64,000 nucleotides of DNA from Parapristionchus giblindavisi (taxonomy: Eukaryota; Nematoda; Chromadorea; Rhabditida; Diplogasteridae): NCBI GenBank assembly GCA_943737045.1, contig CALSFV010000204.1:1178001-1242000 (forward strand), given 5' to 3'. A model generated the notes under the pieces. That model was not told the origin of the DNA. It ran no database searches and worked only from the letters and a program-made list of their open reading frames with translations. Position numbers and translations under genes: made by a program. Shown here in pieces: positions 62,755 to 64,000 of the stretch. Positions within the stretch are counted from its first letter, which is position 1; each line of letters begins with the position of its first letter.

Positions 62755-64000
62755 AGTCGCGCCGGAAAGTCAGTGCCAACTTTTTGTTTTTGTTATATTT
62801 TGTGAACCAATCGTGCTATCGGGCCGCTCTCGCGAGTTCTTATGGGAAATTTATCGGAGAATCCGATCCTGATATTGCGGACTCATGAAAATTTCTCATT
62901 GTTGAGTAATGATGACGCAATCGAAGTCCACTTTTTTGAAAAATCATAACTCCGAGGAAAAATTTTTTCCAGCCTACCGTTCTTCTATAAGTTTGAGATT
63001 TACGCGTCGGCTACTCCGAAAAAATTTTTTAGGTTGCTGCGATTTTTTTCAGCCGCGGCGGCCTTGATGCAAAATGGCGGCTGCAAACTCATATCTCAGC
63101 TCCCAGACAAGCTAGAGACTCGTTCTTGGGCTCAAAATGATCCTTATGATGTCCCAAATACACCCTGAAAAAGTTGTCTTGATCGGACCATAATTGCCTT
63201 GAGTACGCCAAAAAGTCACTTTTTCAGATGACCTCACTTTGAGGGCTTACAATTATGGGAGTGATTTTTCTAGAAATGTGGTTCTAGGGCTAAAATGTGT
63301 CAAAACCATCCCAGAAGTCATCCTCATACTTTGGTGAAAGCAGCTTGCTTTCCATCTTCACGGCAAGCGTTATGCGAGAATGTACTAGTTACGACGCGCA
63401 CCACAAGGGGAGGGGAGGGAGGGGAGAGGCGTGCGAGAGGCGTGCGCTCGCACTGTGAGTGCGTGCGGGAAAGACTGATGTGGCACCGAGGGGTTGCAAG
63501 ATGGGTTCTCCCAAGCTTGTAGACGTATTCTATGATGGTTTTGGCACATTTTAGCACAAGAACCAAAATTTTAGAAAAATCATTCTCATAAGTGCATTCC
63601 CTCAAAGGACACCAAAAAGAGACTCGTTCGTGGGATCAAAATGATCCGTATGATGTCCCAAATACACCCTGAAAATTTGGTCTTGATCGGAACACAATTG
63701 CTTTCAGTACACCGAAAAGTCACTTTTTTCAGATGACCTCACTTTGAGGGCATGCACTTATGAGAATGATTTTTCTAAAATTTTGGTTCTTGTGCTAAAA
63801 TGTGCCAAAACCATCATAGAATACGTCTACAAGCTTGGGAGAACCCATCTTGCAACCCCTCGGTGCCACATCAGTCTTTCCCGCACGCACTCACAGTGCG
63901 AGCGCACGCCTCTCGCACGCCTCTCCCCTCCCTCCCCTCCCCTTGTGGTGCGCGTCGTAACTAGTACATTCTCGCATAACGCTTGCCGTGAATGGAAGCA
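62755..64000. mobile_element. Palindromic element at the window end
   Basis: It starts at about CTACAGTCGCGCCGGAAAGT, cutting the family 2 MITE of copy D. 63340-63600 is mirrored at 63745-63996 (AACCCATCTTGCAACCCCTC, CGAGCGCACGCCTCTCGCAC), and 63105-63245 is repeated directly at 63620-63750 (CCGAAAAGTCACTTTTT). The 62815-63100 part has oligo-T/A and GC-rich words but no credible frame. The right end is outside the window. Confidence 0.75.

Overview
The window is nuclear DNA of a free-living-type nematode. The clearest marker is an intact three-exon major sperm protein gene (29432-30003). Spliced genes with (T)TTCAG acceptors, Tc3-like transposon remains and the very frequent TACGGTA/TACCGTAA words agree with this. 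A diplogastrid such as Pristionchus is my best guess, but that is inference. The DNA is gene-poor and dominated by inverted, often nested, repeat elements; most apparent open frames lie in repeats.

Layout. 1-11581 is one very large imperfect palindrome. Its two arms each carry the same truncated polypeptide GalNAc-transferase gene piece, and the right arm is split by a 3.27 kb foldback element that itself holds a 1.59 kb inverted Tc3-like element. 11590-17430 holds minisatellites, a 118-bp satellite, MITEs and decayed gene pieces. 17898-22917 is an intact 15-exon gene (copy A) for a cysteine-rich, single-pass membrane protein of 509 residues. 23000-29400 is repeats, including a 2.1 kb palindrome and a hAT-type MITE. 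29432-37287 is the gene-bearing core: MSP, a secreted protein built from KR-bounded 40-residue exon repeats, an unrecognised seven-exon gene, and a 60-residue secreted peptide gene.

38221-62683 carries three further copies (B, C, D) of the cysteine-rich membrane gene, all on the minus strand. B has lost its third module and has two transposons inside one exon. C is split in an intron by a 7.2 kb palindromic element (46794-54014) that itself contains a 5.1 kb TTAA-flanked palindromic element carrying an intact five-exon passenger gene (49180-50249). D lacks its first exons at a palindromic element that runs off the window end. A non-LTR reverse transcriptase fragment (43122-44535), broken by a TAA-flanked MITE, lies between B and C.

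The points most worth following are the passenger gene inside the TTAA-flanked palindrome, the KR-repeat secreted polyprotein, the modular receptor-like family with a conserved 13-nt microexon, and several transposon insertions whose empty sites survive in the same window (opposite palindrome arm, neighbouring satellite unit or paralogue), which give a relative order of events.
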